DNA of 64,000 nt, from the NCBI RefSeq assembly GCF_001005295.1, contig NZ_LBMK01000009.1, positions 186,264-250,263 of the forward strand, written 5' to 3'. Below, one piece after another: positions 1 through 8,609 of the stretch. The position numbers and the translations under genes are program-made. The notes under the pieces are model-generated. The model worked only from the letters and a program-made list of their open reading frames with translations, was not told the origin of the DNA and searched no databases. Every line of letters begins with the position of its first letter. Positions within the stretch are counted from its first letter, which is position 1. The stretch is from Streptomyces yangpuensis (lineage in GTDB: Bacteria; Actinomycetota; Actinomycetes; Streptomycetales; Streptomycetaceae).

Positions 1-120
1 CCGCCGCTCCCGCGGAGGTGGCCGAGCAGCGTCATGGCTGCTCAATCGATGGTTGCGGTCCGAAATCGGGCGCACACCCGGTTGACACCGTCAGGCTATC
101 CGCCCGCACTGACAATGCGA

Positions 121-156
121 CGGCGGGCCGACAGGGTGTGTCCTGTCGGCCCGCCG
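121..156 (-). terminator. Intrinsic terminator after yebC
   Basis: A perfect 15-bp stem (121-135 with 142-156) and a 6-nt loop lie about 24 bases past the yebC stop. Bases 1-120 hold no gene I can support. At the extreme left edge the minus strand reads GGGAGCGGCGG, which could be the ribosome binding site of a gene starting just outside the window; ruvC usually follows yebC in Streptomyces, but that is inference. Confidence 0.8.
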
Positions 157-179
157 GTTGCGCTCGGCTCGCGCCGCCG

Positions 180-932
180 TTACGCGTCGACCTTCTCCAT
201 GACCTCGTCCGAGACGTCGAAGTTGGCGAAGACGTTCTGCACGTCGTCGCTGTCCTCCAGCGCGTCGATGAGCTTGAAGATCTTGCGGGCGCCCTCTTCG
301 TCGAGCTCGACCTGCATGGTCGGGACGAAGCTGGAGTCCGCCGAGTCGTAGTCGATGCCGGCTTCCTGGAGCGCGGTGCGGACCGCGACCAGGTCGGTGG
401 CCTCGCTGATGATCTCGAAGGTGTCGCCGTTGTCGTTGACCTCTTCGGCACCGGCCTCCAGGACCGCGCCGAGGACGTCGTCCTCGCTCAGCTCGGCCTT
501 GGGCAGGACGATGACGCCCTTGCGGTTGAACAGGTACGAGACCGAGCCCGGGTCGGCCATCGAACCGCCGTTGCGGGTCATGGCGACGCGGACGTCGGAG
601 GCGGCGCGGTTGCGGTTGTCGGTGAGGCACTCGATGAGCACCGCGACACCGTTCGGGCCGTAACCCTCGTACATGATCGTCTCGTAGTCGGCGCCGCCGG
701 CCTCGAGGCCGCCGCCGCGCTTGACCGCGGAGTCGATGTTCTTGTTCGGGACCGACTGCTTCTTGGCCTTCTGGACCGCGTCGAAGAGCGTCGGGTTGCC
801 GTCGATGTCGGCGCCGCCCATGCGGGCCGCGACCTCGATGTTCTTGATCAGCTTCGCGAAGAGCTTGCCGCGCTTGGCATCGATCACGGCCTTCTTGTGC
901 TTCGTCGTAGCCCATTTAGAGTGGCCGGACAT
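180..932 (-). CDS. yebC: YebC/PmpR family protein
   Basis: A 250-residue protein of the full YebC length. It opens with the family hallmark MSGHSKWATTKHKK and continues with the conserved KLFAKLIKNIEVAARMGG stretch. Family members act in the cytoplasm as DNA-binding regulators, and some homologues help ribosomes through proline stretches; the sequence does not say which role applies here. The start is the ATG at 932, where the family N-terminus begins. It lies 57 bp downstream of pdxT on the same strand, so it may be read with the pdxS-pdxT transcript. The pdxST-yebC-ruv order is typical of Streptomyces. Stop codon is TAA, followed by a strong terminator. Confidence 0.95.
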   Translation of the reverse strand: MSGHSKWATTKHKKAVIDAKRGKLFAKLIKNIEVAARMGGADIDGNPTLFDAVQKAKKQSVPNKNIDSAVKRGGGLEAGGADYETIMYEGYGPNGVAVLIECLTDNRNRAASDVRVAMTRNGGSMADPGSVSYLFNRKGVIVLPKAELSEDDVLGAVLEAGAEEVNDNGDTFEIISEATDLVAVRTALQEAGIDYDSADSSFVPTMQVELDEEGARKIFKLIDALEDSDDVQNVFANFDVSDEVMEKVDA

Positions 933-989
933 CCGCCTGTCTCCTTCGCGTCACCAACAGTGTTCGTCTTCGATCCTACCGGGAGCTCG

Positions 990-1583
990 TCACAGCCCGG
1001 CGCGCACCATCTCGACGAAGTACGCGTGGACGCGGTCGTCGCCGGTCAGTTCGGGGTGGAACGAGGTCGCCAGGACGTTGCCCTGGCGCACGGCGACCGT
1101 GTGGCCGTCGTAGGTGGCGAGCACCTCGGCGGCGCCGCCGACGGACTCGACCCACGGGGCGCGGATGAAGACGCCCTCGACCGGGCCGCCCTCGATGCCC
1201 ACGAAGTCGATCTTCGCCTCGAAGGACTCGTTCTGCCGGCCGAAGGCGTTGCGGCGCACGATCATGTCGATGCCGCCCAGGGTCTCCTGGTCGTCCCGGC
1301 CGTCGAGGAGCTTGTCCGCCAGCATGATCATGCCGGCGCAGGTGCCGTACACGGGCATGCCGGCGGCCACGCGCTCGCGCAGCGGCTCCAGCATGCCGAA
1401 GAGCACGGCGAGCTTCGACATCGTCGTGGACTCGCCGCCGGGGATCACCAGGGCGTCGACCTCGGCGAGCTCCTCGGGGCGCCGGACCGGCCTGGCCACG
1501 GCGTCCGCCGCGGCCAGGGCGATCAGGTGCTCCCGTACGTCGCCCTGGAGGGCCAGGACACCGATCACGGGGGTGTTCGTCAT
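990..1583 (-). CDS. pdxT: PLP synthase glutaminase subunit PdxT
   Basis: A 197-residue class I glutaminase that frees ammonia from glutamine and passes it to PdxS for pyridoxal 5-phosphate synthesis in the cytoplasm. Visible marks are IGVLALQGDVREH at the N-terminus, the GGESTT oxyanion motif, the nucleophilic cysteine in YGTCAGMI and the His-Glu pair in FHPEL near the C-terminus. Length is normal for the family. The ATG at 1583 is 7 bases after the pdxS stop, so the two subunits should be translated together in an operon. Nothing unusual is seen. Confidence 0.96.
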   Translation of the reverse strand: MTNTPVIGVLALQGDVREHLIALAAADAVARPVRRPEELAEVDALVIPGGESTTMSKLAVLFGMLEPLRERVAAGMPVYGTCAGMIMLADKLLDGRDDQETLGGIDMIVRRNAFGRQNESFEAKIDFVGIEGGPVEGVFIRAPWVESVGGAAEVLATYDGHTVAVRQGNVLATSFHPELTGDDRVHAYFVEMVRAGL

Positions 1584-1590
1584 ATCGGGA

Positions 1591-2508
1591 CTACCAGCCG
1601 CGGTTGGCGTAGCGCTCGGCCTCGGGGAGGGTGTCGCAGTTGATGCCGACCATGGCCTCGCCCAGGTTGCGGGAGGCGTCCGCGATGATCTTCGGGTCGT
1701 CGAAGAACGTGGTGGCCTTCACGATGGCGGCGGCGCGCTTGGCCGGGTCGCCCGACTTGAAGATGCCGGAGCCGACGAAGACACCCTCGGCGCCGAGCTG
1801 GCGCATCAGGGCGGCGTCGGCCGGGGTGGCGACACCACCGGCGGAGAACAGCACGACGGGGAGCTTGCCGAGCTCGGCGACCTCCTTGACGAGCTCGTAC
1901 GGGGCGCGCAGCTCCTTGGCGGCGGCGTACAGCTCGTTGTTGTCGAAGCCGCGCAGCTTGGCGATCTCGTTCTTGATCTGGCGCAGGTGGCGGACGGCCT
2001 CGACGACGTTGCCGGTGCCGGCCTCGCCCTTCGAGCGGATCATGGCCGCGCCCTCGGCGATGCGGCGCAGGGCCTCGCCCAGGTTGGTGGCACCGCAGAC
2101 GAAGGGGGTGGTGAACGCCCACTTGTCGGAGTGGTTGACCTCGTCGGCCGGGGTCAGGACCTCGGACTCGTCGATGTAGTCGACGCCGAGGGACTGCAGG
2201 ACCTGGGCCTCGACGAAGTGACCGATGCGGGACTTGGCCATCACGGGGATGGACACGGCCTCGATGATCTCTTCGATCATGTTCGGGTCGGACATGCGCG
2301 CGACGCCGCCGTCCTTGCGGATGTCGGCCGGGACCCGCTCCAGGGCCATGACGGCCACGGCGCCCGCGTCCTCGGCGATCTTCGCCTGCTCGGCGTTGAC
2401 CACGTCCATGATCACGCCGCCCTTGAGCTGCTCGGCCATGCCGCGCTTGACGCGCGAGGTGCCGATCGCCGACTCGGCGGACTGGGGGGAGGTGGGAAGC
2501 GTGCTCAC
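1591..2508 (-). CDS. pdxS: PLP synthase lyase subunit PdxS
   Basis: A 305-residue TIM-barrel enzyme that condenses ribose 5-phosphate, glyceraldehyde 3-phosphate and ammonia into pyridoxal 5-phosphate (the DXP-independent route). The family features are clear: VKRGMAEQLKGGVIMDVVN, the catalytic-lysine region MAKSRIGHF and the phosphate-binding GGVATPADAALM. Start is the GTG at 2508, preceded by GAGTGAGG at the right distance. It is the first gene of the pdxST unit, with a 194-bp upstream region that carries candidate operator repeats. Confidence 0.96.
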   Translation of the reverse strand: MSTLPTSPQSAESAIGTSRVKRGMAEQLKGGVIMDVVNAEQAKIAEDAGAVAVMALERVPADIRKDGGVARMSDPNMIEEIIEAVSIPVMAKSRIGHFVEAQVLQSLGVDYIDESEVLTPADEVNHSDKWAFTTPFVCGATNLGEALRRIAEGAAMIRSKGEAGTGNVVEAVRHLRQIKNEIAKLRGFDNNELYAAAKELRAPYELVKEVAELGKLPVVLFSAGGVATPADAALMRQLGAEGVFVGSGIFKSGDPAKRAAAIVKATTFFDDPKIIADASRNLGEAMVGINCDTLPEAERYANRGW

Positions 2509-2577
2509 GGATTGACCTCACTCGAAAGGAAGACGGGTACTGCGCGTACTACTCGGCTGAGGAAACCCCAGGGGATC

Positions 2578-2614
2578 AGTCCACTACAAGGGCCAATATG
2601 GAGCCAGTGGCTCT
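2578..2614 (-). promoter_or_regulatory. Candidate operator of pdxST
   Basis: The pdxS upstream region holds a perfect 13-bp palindrome GAGCCAGTGGCTC at 2601-2613 and, 15 bases away, AGTCCACTA at 2578-2586. The two share an AGTGG-CT core in opposite orientation. MocR/PdxR-type regulators of vitamin B6 genes in other actinobacteria recognise similar AGTGG-containing repeats. No pdxR gene is adjacent, so the link is inference. Confidence 0.4.
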
Positions 2615-2680
2615 TTCATTTGTCCCCCGTGGCCCTAGGCCCGCCGTCAAAGTCCCGCCTGGCGCTCCTTTGACGACAGG

Positions 2681-2701
2681 CCCGGGAGGTGTCTCCCAGG
2701 G
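2681..2701 (-). terminator. Weak hairpin after the LemA-like gene
   Basis: CCCGGGAG pairs with CTCCCAGGG with one bulged base and a 4-nt loop, directly after the stop codon at 2703. It may separate the LemA-like gene from pdxS. There is no T-run. Confidence 0.35.
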
Positions 2702-2702
2702 G

Positions 2703-3245
2703 TCAGGTCGGCCGGTCCGCGAGGTCCGCCGGAGGCTCGTCGTCCATTTCGAAGGCCAGCGGGAACGGCGCGTGTCCGGCCAGTCTGAACCAGCGGACCT
2801 TGCGGTGGCGGCGCAGCGCGCGGGCGGCCCGTACGGCGTCGTTGTGGAAGCGGCGGGCCATCGGCACCCGGCGGACGGCCGCCGCCAGCTCCTCGGTGGC
2901 CTGCGCCCCGCCGGGAGCGGCCTTCAGCACCTCGACCTGGTCGGCGTCGGCGAAGACCGCCCGCAGCGCCTGGCTCAGCTCGCTCTCGGCGACCTCACGG
3001 TGGTCCTCCTCGGCCTGCCGGGCGGCGTGCGCGGCCTCGTACAGCACGAGCGAGGAGGCGGGGTCGAGCGCCCCGGAGGTGGCCACCTCCAGCGCCACGG
3101 AGGCGCGCCGGACGAGCTGTGCGTCGAGCGCGGCCCGCGCGGCGTCCATCCGCGAGTGCAGCCGGTCCAGCCGCCCGGCGGTCCAGCTGAGGTACACGCC
3201 GATGACAGCCAGGGCCAGGGCGATCCAGACAAGGGTTTCGATCAC
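2703..3245 (-). CDS. LemA-like single-pass membrane protein
   Basis: A 180-residue protein of unknown function. Residues about 3-20 form one transmembrane helix (ETLVWIALALAVIGVYLSW), followed by a long helical region with RLDRLHSRMDAARAALDAQLVRR. That pattern resembles the LemA family, where an N-terminal anchor precedes a helical bundle. The rest is charged and probably cytoplasmic. It lies 87 bp downstream of the PimA-type gene on the same strand, so it may belong to that unit. Assignment to LemA is by general pattern only. Confidence 0.7.
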   Translation of the reverse strand: MIETLVWIALALAVIGVYLSWTAGRLDRLHSRMDAARAALDAQLVRRASVALEVATSGALDPASSLVLYEAAHAARQAEEDHREVAESELSQALRAVFADADQVEVLKAAPGGAQATEELAAAVRRVPMARRFHNDAVRAARALRRHRKVRWFRLAGHAPFPLAFEMDDEPPADLADRPT

Positions 3246-3332
3246 GCTGCGCGACCCTACCGCTCCACCGCCCTCCGGCCCCCATCGGCCCTGGCCGGGC
3301 CGGGCCGGGGAGGCCGAGGGGCTCGGGTGGGG

Positions 3333-4505
3333 TCAGGAGTCCGAGGGCTCGCGGGAGAAGCCGAGGCGGGTGCGGAGGGGGACGCGTTCGTCGGTGGCGA
3401 CCGCCGCCGCGCCGTCCGTGACCGTCTCGTAGACGGCCAGGATGTCCGCGCCGACCGTGGACCAGTCGAAGCGGCGTACGTGGGCCGAGCCCCGCGCGCT
3501 GAGCTCCGCGCGGCGGTCCGGGTCGCGCAGGAGGGCGATCGCGCCGGCCGCCAGGGCGTCCGCGTTCTCGTTGGCGAAGAGGTCGCCCGCCCCGCCCTGG
3601 TCCAGGACCTGGGCGAAGGCGTCCAGGTCGGACGCCAGTACCGCGGCGCCCGCCGACAGGGCCTCGACCAGGATGATGCCGAAGCTCTCGCCGCCGGTGT
3701 TCGGGGCCACGTACACGTCGACGCTGCGCAGCAGCCGCGCCTTGTCCTCGTCCGAGACCATCCCGAGGAACTCCACGCGCGAGCGCAGGCCGGCGGGGAG
3801 CGAGGCCACGGCCTCCTCCTCGTCACCGCGGCCCGCGACCAGCAGGCGTACGTCCGGGCAGGCTTCCACGATCTTCGGGAAGGCCGCCATCAGCACCGGC
3901 AGGCCCTTGCGCGGTTCGTCGATGCGGCCGATGAAGCCGAGCGTCCCGCCGCCCCATTCCGCCTTGGACTCGGCCTTCGCGAAGAAGTCCACGTCCACGC
4001 CGTTCGGGATCACGACCGCGTCCCCGCCGAGGTGCTCCACCAGTGTGCGCCGCGCGTACTCGCTCACCGCGATCCGCGCGCTGATCTTCTCCAGGGCGGG
4101 CTGCAGGATCGGGTACGCGGCGATCATCGCCCGGGAGCGCGGGTTCGAGGTGTGGAAGGTGGCCACGATCGGCCCCTGCGCCGCCCAGCAGGAGAGCAGT
4201 CCCAGCGAGGGCGAGGCCGGCTCGTGGATGTGGATCACGTCGAAGGTGCCGTCGTGCAGCCAGCGCCGTACCCGGGCCGCCGACAGGAAGCCGAAGTTCA
4301 GCCGGGCCACGGACCCGTTGTACGGGACCGGCACGGCCCGCCCCGCGGAGACCACGTACGGCGGGAGCGGGGTCTCGTCGTCGGCCGGGGCCAGCACCGA
4401 CACCTCGTGGCCGAGGCCGATCAGGTGCTCGGCCAGGTCCCGGATGTGGAACTGGACGCCGCCCGGCACGTCCCACGAGTACGGGCACACGATGCCGATC
4501 TTCAC
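3333..4505 (-). CDS. pimA: PimA-type phosphatidylinositol alpha-mannosyltransferase
   Basis: A 390-residue GT4 glycosyltransferase that should move mannose from GDP-mannose onto phosphatidylinositol at the inner face of the membrane. The N-terminus KIGIVCPYSWDVPGGVQFH is characteristic of PimA. GFIGRIDEPRKGL at about residue 190 is part of the sugar-nucleotide site, and GESFGIILVEAL at about 268 is the EX7E motif. The start is the GTG at 4505, sharing 4 bases (GTGA) with the acyltransferase stop, so translation is coupled. It follows pgsA and the acyltransferase, matching the mycobacterial pgsA-acyltransferase-pimA order. Confidence 0.92.
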   Translation of the reverse strand: MKIGIVCPYSWDVPGGVQFHIRDLAEHLIGLGHEVSVLAPADDETPLPPYVVSAGRAVPVPYNGSVARLNFGFLSAARVRRWLHDGTFDVIHIHEPASPSLGLLSCWAAQGPIVATFHTSNPRSRAMIAAYPILQPALEKISARIAVSEYARRTLVEHLGGDAVVIPNGVDVDFFAKAESKAEWGGGTLGFIGRIDEPRKGLPVLMAAFPKIVEACPDVRLLVAGRGDEEEAVASLPAGLRSRVEFLGMVSDEDKARLLRSVDVYVAPNTGGESFGIILVEALSAGAAVLASDLDAFAQVLDQGGAGDLFANENADALAAGAIALLRDPDRRAELSARGSAHVRRFDWSTVGADILAVYETVTDGAAAVATDERVPLRTRLGFSREPSDS

Positions 4506-5407
4506 TGCGTGCGCTCCTCCAGGTCTTCCAGCCAGAGCCGCTGGAGCATGTGCCAGTCCTCCGGGTGCTCGGCGATGCCCCACGCGAAGGCGTCCGCCAC
4601 CGCCTGGGTCATGGCGGTGGTCTTCTCGGCCCGGGTCCCGGCCTTGGGGACCTCCACCTCGGGGTGGATCCGGCCGTACATCTTGGGTGTGTCGCCGTAG
4701 TGCAGGGTGGCGGGGAGCAGCACCGCTCCCGTCTGCTGGGCCAGCAGCGCCGGCCCGGCCGGCATGCGCGCCGCCCCGCCGAAGAAGTCCACCTCGACGC
4801 CGGAGGCCGACAGGTCCCGGTCGGCGACCAGGCAGACCAGGCCGCCGGAGCGCAGCCGCCGGGCGAGGGTGCCGAAGGCGGCGCCGCCGCTGTGCGGCAG
4901 GACCTCCATGCCCAGGCTCTCGCGGTAGGCCACGAAGCGGTCGTAGAGACTCTCGGGCTTGAGGCGCTCGGCGACCGTGGTGAACGGCGAGCCGATGTGG
5001 CCGATGGCCCAGGCTCCGGCGAGGTCCCAGTTGGCCAGGTGCGGCAGGGCGACGACGACCCCGCGCCCGGAGGCGAGGGCCTCGCGCAGGAGATGCTCGT
5101 CCTTGAACTCGACGTCCGTGCCGAACCGCGCCGGGTCCATGGTCGGCAGCCGGAAGGACTCCATCCAGTAGCGCATGTACGAGCGCATGCCGGCTTTGGA
5201 CAGCTCGCGCAGCCGCTCCGGGCTGGCGTCCGGCACCACCCGGGCCAGGTTCGACTCCAGCCGCAGCACGCTCTTGCCGCGGCGCTTCCACGCGAAGTCC
5301 GCGATCCGCCGGCCGAGGGCCACGGCGGCCGGCTCGGGCAGCTTCTTGACCCCGGCCCAGCCTAGTCCGTACAGCCCGTCGACCAGCTTGTCCTGTGCGG
5401 CGCCCAT
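4502..5407 (-). CDS. Phosphatidylinositol mannoside acyltransferase
   Basis: A 301-residue lysophospholipid-acyltransferase-like enzyme (LpxL/HtrB superfamily). It shows the HX4D catalytic motif as HLANWD near residue 120. By context it should acylate the mannose of phosphatidylinositol mannosides at the membrane. The ATG at 5407 shares its A with the pgsA stop (TGATG), and its own stop overlaps the pimA start. The same frame stays open far upstream, but the MGAAQDKLVDGLYGLGW start fits the family and the junction with pgsA. Confidence 0.9.
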   Translation of the reverse strand: MGAAQDKLVDGLYGLGWAGVKKLPEPAAVALGRRIADFAWKRRGKSVLRLESNLARVVPDASPERLRELSKAGMRSYMRYWMESFRLPTMDPARFGTDVEFKDEHLLREALASGRGVVVALPHLANWDLAGAWAIGHIGSPFTTVAERLKPESLYDRFVAYRESLGMEVLPHSGGAAFGTLARRLRSGGLVCLVADRDLSASGVEVDFFGGAARMPAGPALLAQQTGAVLLPATLHYGDTPKMYGRIHPEVEVPKAGTRAEKTTAMTQAVADAFAWGIAEHPEDWHMLQRLWLEDLEERTQ

Positions 5408-6072
5408 CAGGCCGCGCCCCCCTCGGCAGCGGCGGCAGCGGCGTCGGCCTCGGCGGCCTCGCGGCGTACGGTGACCACGCGCTGGATCAGCGTGACGAGC
5501 GAGCCGGCGGCGACCGCCCACAGGGCGATCGGCAGGAGGACGCCGAGCCAGGACGGCGCCCCGAAGGTCTGCAGTCCGGACAGACCGGCCGCAACCAGCG
5601 AGATCACCAGGCGCTCGGCGCGTTCGACGAGCCCGTTGACGGCCACCGGAAGGCCGATCGACTCGCCCCGCGCCTTGGTGTACGACACCACCTGGCCGCT
5701 GGCCAGGCAGAAGATCGCCACCGCGCACAGCGCGTTGTCGTTGCCGGAGCCGGCGTACCAGAGGGCGAGGCCGCCGAAGATCGCCGCGTCGGCCACCCGG
5801 TCGAGGGTGGAGTCGAGGAAGGCGCCCCACCTGCTGGAGATCCCCGCCTGGCGGGCCATGTTCCCGTCGACGAGGTCGGAGAAGACGAAGAGGGTGATCG
5901 TGATGGTGCCCCAGAAGAACTCCCCGCGGGGGAAGAAGACCAGCGCGCCCGCCACCACTCCGGCCGTGCCGATCAGGGTGACCGCGTCCGGGCTCACCCC
6001 CCGCCGGAGCAGAAATGCGGCGAATGGCGTGAGAACACGCGTGAAGAATGCACGCGCGTACTTGTTCAGCAT
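5407..6072 (-). CDS. pgsA: Phosphatidylinositol phosphate synthase (CDP-alcohol phosphotransferase)
   Basis: A 221-residue integral membrane enzyme. The CDP-alcohol phosphotransferase signature is complete around residues 60-85: SDLVDGNMAR, then GAFLDSTLDRVAD, giving all the metal-binding aspartates. In actinobacteria this group joins CDP-diacylglycerol to inositol phosphate, the entry step to phosphatidylinositol and its mannosides. Several hydrophobic helices are visible. The start MLNKYARAFF at 6072 fits homologues. It heads a translationally coupled trio with the acyltransferase and PimA-type genes. Confidence 0.92.
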   Translation of the reverse strand: MLNKYARAFFTRVLTPFAAFLLRRGVSPDAVTLIGTAGVVAGALVFFPRGEFFWGTITITLFVFSDLVDGNMARQAGISSRWGAFLDSTLDRVADAAIFGGLALWYAGSGNDNALCAVAIFCLASGQVVSYTKARGESIGLPVAVNGLVERAERLVISLVAAGLSGLQTFGAPSWLGVLLPIALWAVAAGSLVTLIQRVVTVRREAAEADAAAAAAEGGAA

Positions 6073-6213
6073 GGCCTTCCCGGAGGGTCGCTGGGCCGCA
6101 CGGCCACCACGGCCACCGGCTGGCCCATCGTAGCCAGCACGCCGCCGCCGGAACGCCGCGCACCCACCGGTTCTCGCTCCGTAAGGCGTACTTCGTGCCG
6201 CGGCCGGTCCGCG

Positions 6214-6279
6214 GTGCGTCCCGGGTACGCGCCCCGTACGCCCCCTGTACGCCGCCGGTACGTCCGCGGTACGACGTAT
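6214..6279. repeat. Six-unit 11-bp array with phased GTAC
   Basis: Six units begin at 6214, 6225, 6236, 6247, 6258 and 6269. The first starts GTGC and the other five start GTAC, at exactly 11-bp steps, followed by C/G-rich bases. It lies in the 313-bp divergent region between pgsA (start 6072, minus) and the EF-G-like gene (start 6386, plus). No gene is seen in that gap. Confidence 0.8.
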
Positions 6280-6385
6280 GGACGCCGCGTGACAGCGGTG
6301 CAAAGCTCGTAGAACCGCGCATTCCTCATGCGCGGGGACAAGGAACCCACCCTCCTCACCGTCACCACCGGGAGGCACGAGCACC

Positions 6386-8599
6386 ATGGGAGCCACATCA
6401 CACCAAGCCGGAGCCGCCGGCAGGGCACTGACGGCCGACCGCCCGTCCTCCATACGGAACGTCGTGCTGGTCGGCCACAGCGGATCCGGCAAGACCACAC
6501 TGGTCGAAGCCCTCGCCCTGACCGCCGGAGCGGTCAACCGGGCCGGACGGGTCGAGGACGGCGCCACCGTCTCCGACTACGACGAGATCGAACAGCGGCG
6601 CCAACGCTCCATCCAGCTCTCCCTCGTCCCCGTCGAATGGGACGGGATCAAGATCAATATCTTGGACACCCCCGGATACGCCGACTTCGTCGGGGAACTC
6701 AGGGCCGGTCTGCGCGCGGCGGACGCGGCCCTTTTCGTCGTCTCGGCCTCGGACGGGATCGACGGCGCCACCCGCATGGTCTGGGACGAGTGCGAAGCCG
6801 TCGGCATGCCCCGCGCCATCGTCGTGACCCACCTGGAGGCCGCCCGCTCCGACTACACGCAGATGACCGCGGTCTGCGGCGAGATCTTCGGCGCCGACGA
6901 CCCCGACGCGGTCATCCCCCTCTACCTCCCCCTGCACGGCCCCGCCGGCCCGGACGGGCACGCCCCCGTCACCGGCCTGCTCGGCCTGCTCTCGCAGCGC
7001 GTGTACGAGTACGCCTCCGGCGAGCGCGTGGAGCGCGACCCGGACCCGGCCGAGCTGGACCTCATCACCGAGGCCCGCTCCCGCCTGATCGAGGGGATCA
7101 TCGCCGAGAGCGAGGACGAGACCCTCATGGACCGCTACCTCGGCGGCGAGGACATCGACCTCAGAACACTGGTCGACGACCTGGAGCGGGCCGTGGCCCG
7201 CGGCACCTTCCACCCCGTCCTGATGGCCGCTCCCGCCGCCGACGGCGCCCGCCAGGGCCTCGGCACCGTGGAACTCCTCGAACTGATCACGGGCGGCTTC
7301 CCGACGCCCCTGGAGCGCCCCGCCGTCACCGTCACCCGTCCCGACGGCACCGCCCGCCCCGACGTCACCTGCGATCCCGCCGGCCCCCTGGTCGCCGAGG
7401 TCGTCAAGACCTCCTCCGACCCCTACGTCGGCCGCGTCTCCCTCGTACGCCTCTTCTCCGGCACCCTGAACCCCGAGGAGACCGTCCACGTCAGCGGGCA
7501 CGGCCTGACCGACCGGGGCCACGAGGACCGCGACCTCCACGAGGCAGACGAACGGATCGGCACCCTCACCGCCCCCTTCGGCAAACAGCAGCGCGTCCTC
7601 GGCCGGTGCATCGCCGGCGACCTGGCCTGCGTGGCCAAACTCAGCCGGGCCGAGACCGGCGACACCCTCTCCGCCAAGGACGACCCGCTCCTCATGACGC
7701 CCTGGACCATGCCCGACCCGCTGCTCCCCCTCGCCATCGAGGCCCACAGCAAGGCCGACGAGGACAAGCTCTCGCAGGGCCTGGCCCGGCTCGTCGCCGA
7801 GGACCCCACCATGCGGCTGGAGCAGAACCCGCACACCCACCAGGTCGTCCTGTGGAGCCTCGGCGAGGCCCACCAGGACGTCGCCCTGGAGCGGCTGCGC
7901 ACCCGCTACGGCGTCCAGGTCGATCCCGTCCCGCACAAGGTGAGCCTGCGCGAGACCTTCGGCGGCAAGGCGGCCGGCCGCGGCCGGCACGTCAAACAGT
8001 CCGGCGGGCACGGCCAGTTCGCCATCTGCGAGATCGAGGTGGAACCGCTCCCGCCCGGCAGCGGCATCGAGTTCGTCGACAAGGTCGTCGGCGGCGCCGT
8101 GCCCCGCCAGTTCATCCCCTCCGTGGAGAAGGGCGTCCGCAGCCAGGCCGCCCGCGGGGTCGCGGCCGGCTACCCGCTGGTCGACATCCGCATCACCCTC
8201 CTCGACGGCAAGGCGCACTCGGTCGACTCCTCGGACGCCGCCTTCCAGACCGCAGGCGCGCTCGCCCTGCGCGAGGCCGCCGCCGAGGCCCGGATCGACC
8301 TGCTCGAACCGGTCGCCGAGGTCGACGTCCTGATCCCCGACGAGTACGTCGGGCCCGTCATGAGCGATCTCGCGGGCCGCCGCGGCCGCGTCGTCGGCAC
8401 CGACCAGGCCGGGTCCGGGCGCACCCGGGTCCGCGCCGAGATCCCCGAGATCGAGATCGGCCGCTACGCCGTCGAGCTGCGCTCGGTCTCGCACGGCACC
8501 GGCCGCTTCGCCCGCGCCTACGCCCGGCACGAGCCCATGCCGCCCCAGATCGCGGACAAGGTGCGTGAACAGGCGGAGAAGGGAAGCAGGTTGAGATAG
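6386..8599 (+). CDS. Elongation factor G-like protein (EF-G2 type)
   Basis: A 737-residue paralogue of EF-G with the same domain order: GTPase domain, then beta-barrel and the C-terminal domains with GGHGQFAICEIEVEPL. The P-loop GHSGSGKT (about 30-37) is intact. The switch II motif reads DTPGYADF (94-101), with Tyr where translational GTPases have the catalytic His. The base-recognition NKXD motif is replaced by THLE (148-151). Actinobacterial EF-G2 proteins are known to lack ribosome-dependent GTPase activity, which fits. It is therefore probably not the main translocase. GGGAGG precedes the ATG at 6386. Confidence 0.93.
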   Translation: MGATSHQAGAAGRALTADRPSSIRNVVLVGHSGSGKTTLVEALALTAGAVNRAGRVEDGATVSDYDEIEQRRQRSIQLSLVPVEWDGIKINILDTPGYADFVGELRAGLRAADAALFVVSASDGIDGATRMVWDECEAVGMPRAIVVTHLEAARSDYTQMTAVCGEIFGADDPDAVIPLYLPLHGPAGPDGHAPVTGLLGLLSQRVYEYASGERVERDPDPAELDLITEARSRLIEGIIAESEDETLMDRYLGGEDIDLRTLVDDLERAVARGTFHPVLMAAPAADGARQGLGTVELLELITGGFPTPLERPAVTVTRPDGTARPDVTCDPAGPLVAEVVKTSSDPYVGRVSLVRLFSGTLNPEETVHVSGHGLTDRGHEDRDLHEADERIGTLTAPFGKQQRVLGRCIAGDLACVAKLSRAETGDTLSAKDDPLLMTPWTMPDPLLPLAIEAHSKADEDKLSQGLARLVAEDPTMRLEQNPHTHQVVLWSLGEAHQDVALERLRTRYGVQVDPVPHKVSLRETFGGKAAGRGRHVKQSGGHGQFAICEIEVEPLPPGSGIEFVDKVVGGAVPRQFIPSVEKGVRSQAARGVAAGYPLVDIRITLLDGKAHSVDSSDAAFQTAGALALREAAAEARIDLLEPVAEVDVLIPDEYVGPVMSDLAGRRGRVVGTDQAGSGRTRVRAEIPEIEIGRYAVELRSVSHGTGRFARAYARHEPMPPQIADKVREQAEKGSRLR

Positions 8600-8609
8600 C
8601 ACCGGGGTG

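Noticed and set aside
32..451. Minus-strand 139-codon frame at the left edge
   Set aside because: It lies in another frame of yebC and runs across the yebC terminator; Ser/Arg/Thr-rich, no family.
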